Positions 63,226 through 64,000 of a stretch of 64,000 nt of DNA are shown here, in pieces. Every line of letters begins with the position of its first letter. The first letter of the stretch is position 1. The position numbers and the translations under genes were made by a program. The notes under the pieces were generated by a model. It was given only the letters and a program-made list of their open reading frames with translations. It searched no databases and was not told the origin of the DNA. Source of the stretch: Camarhynchus parvulus (taxonomy: Eukaryota > Chordata > Aves > Passeriformes > Thraupidae); assembly GCF_901933205.1 (NCBI RefSeq), contig NC_044574.1, positions 17,097,733 through 17,161,732 on the forward strand, in the 5' to 3' direction.

Positions 63226-64000
63226 GACCTACATGGATCCTGTAAAGTACTTCAGTTTATAGAATTAATGTGTATTTTAAAGTAAGAGAATAAACTGGAA
63301 AATACCTTGTGTCCTAATTTATTTAATGCTAGACCTCAAGCTGCACGCCTTATCCTACCTAGTTAAGATCATTATATGTTTAAAGAGATGTGAATGTAGA
63401 CTGGAGCCCCTCCAGCACTAGGTTACGAATCTCTACATTTTGGACTAATAAACAGCTTTTATAAAGGAGGCTTGTGATAGCCTCATGTGGGAGCATTGCT
63501 ACTGCAATATCTCTTTCCCATATACCCAGAAGCATTTTTCCCTCCCTGGCAATCCAGGACCTCTTTTGTATTATGGCCTAATCCTTCCCTGTCCTTTTCC
63601 CCATCTCTCCTTTCCAGTCCTCTGCATTGCCTTATGTGTTTCCCTGTGCCAGATACATCTTTGGCTTTTTTCAGAGCTCCACATCTGATCAGTGTCAGGT
63701 TAGGCTGTCCCTGGTGGTTAGGCAGGTGGTTGCTGCCAAACAGAGTGTGTAACAAGAGTGGATGGATGGCAACCATGCTCTTCATGGCCAGGTTAATTTG
63801 GTTTCTCAACTCCTTCCAGTTACTAAAATGAGGAAGTTTTGTTATCTGGAGGGTTTACCTCTCCCCGATTTAGCCACCTGAATGAAAAAACTATCTTAGC
63901 TGATAACCACGCCTAATCTCTATTTGTGGTGAAAACTGAGCTAAAATTTTAATGTAAGGACAGAAAATACTTGGGTGTGGCCTAACTTGGTGTTGGCCTT

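Larger units (their letters stand above)
49346..64000 (+). other. SLIT2: SLIT2 intron (5' part), runs past the window end
   Basis: From the donor at 49346 to the window end I found no further SLIT2 exon; the next expected repeat (RLEQNTIKVIPPGAF in recalled SLIT2) is not visible. The miR-218 precursor carried by a later SLIT2 intron in vertebrates was also looked for and not seen. Contents: a solo LTR (49676-50247), a small tandem repeat (50582-50616), a GGAA microsatellite (51290-51346), an old CR1-like piece (52060-52385), GC-richer patches near 52740-52940 and 54140-54560, a perfect hairpin (57114-57152), two related repeat segments (57466-57797, 59480-59793) and a 25-bp duplication (63176-63225). 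The rest is ordinary AT-rich intron. Confidence 0.85.

Noticed and set aside
49346..64000. miR-218-1 precursor expected in a SLIT2 intron
   Set aside because: No stretch matching the mature miR-218 sequence was found; it should lie in a later intron outside this window.

Overview
The window is an internal piece of a vertebrate gene, almost certainly from a bird. Six short coding segments on the + strand splice in frame into one continuous stretch of SLIT2, the secreted axon-guidance ligand of ROBO receptors. The rest is AT-rich intron with scattered old transposable-element remnants. No bacterial-type genes, RNA genes or CRISPR arrays are seen. The avian assignment rests on CR1 LINE fragments with bird-type 3' ends (21080-21405, 32840-33156, 48014-48145), a solo LTR of a type common in bird genomes (49676-50247) and low overall repeat density.

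Layout: 1-30640 is the tail of a long intron. Three symmetric 72-nt exons follow (30641-30712, 39975-40046, 43914-43985), each coding for one leucine-rich repeat of the first LRR domain (D1). A 164-nt GC-rich exon (46692-46855) carries the last D1 repeat and its LRRCT cysteine cap. A 12-nt microexon (47343-47354) with a non-canonical GC donor adds Asp-Glu-Glu-Glu to the D1-D2 hinge. A 139-nt exon (49207-49345) carries the LRRNT cap of D2, the ROBO-binding domain. From 49346 to the end is intron again. The signal peptide, first D1 repeats, remaining LRR domains, EGF repeats, laminin G domain and cysteine knot lie outside. By comparison with recalled mammalian SLIT2 these are roughly exons 5 to 10; that numbering is inference.

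Points most worth a second look: the GC-AG microexon; the sharp base-composition step between neighbouring exons (5 of 23 third positions G/C in the first, 53 of 54 in the fourth); a CpG-dense patch just upstream of the second exon that is open in the SLIT2 frame from an ATG; a similar in-frame ATG with a signal-like stretch before the fourth exon; a pair of diverged, similarly spaced repeat blocks about 2 kb apart near 57.5 and 59.5 kb; and a perfect 17-bp hairpin at 57114-57152. I found no convincing new biological system. All calls are by eye, without database searches.
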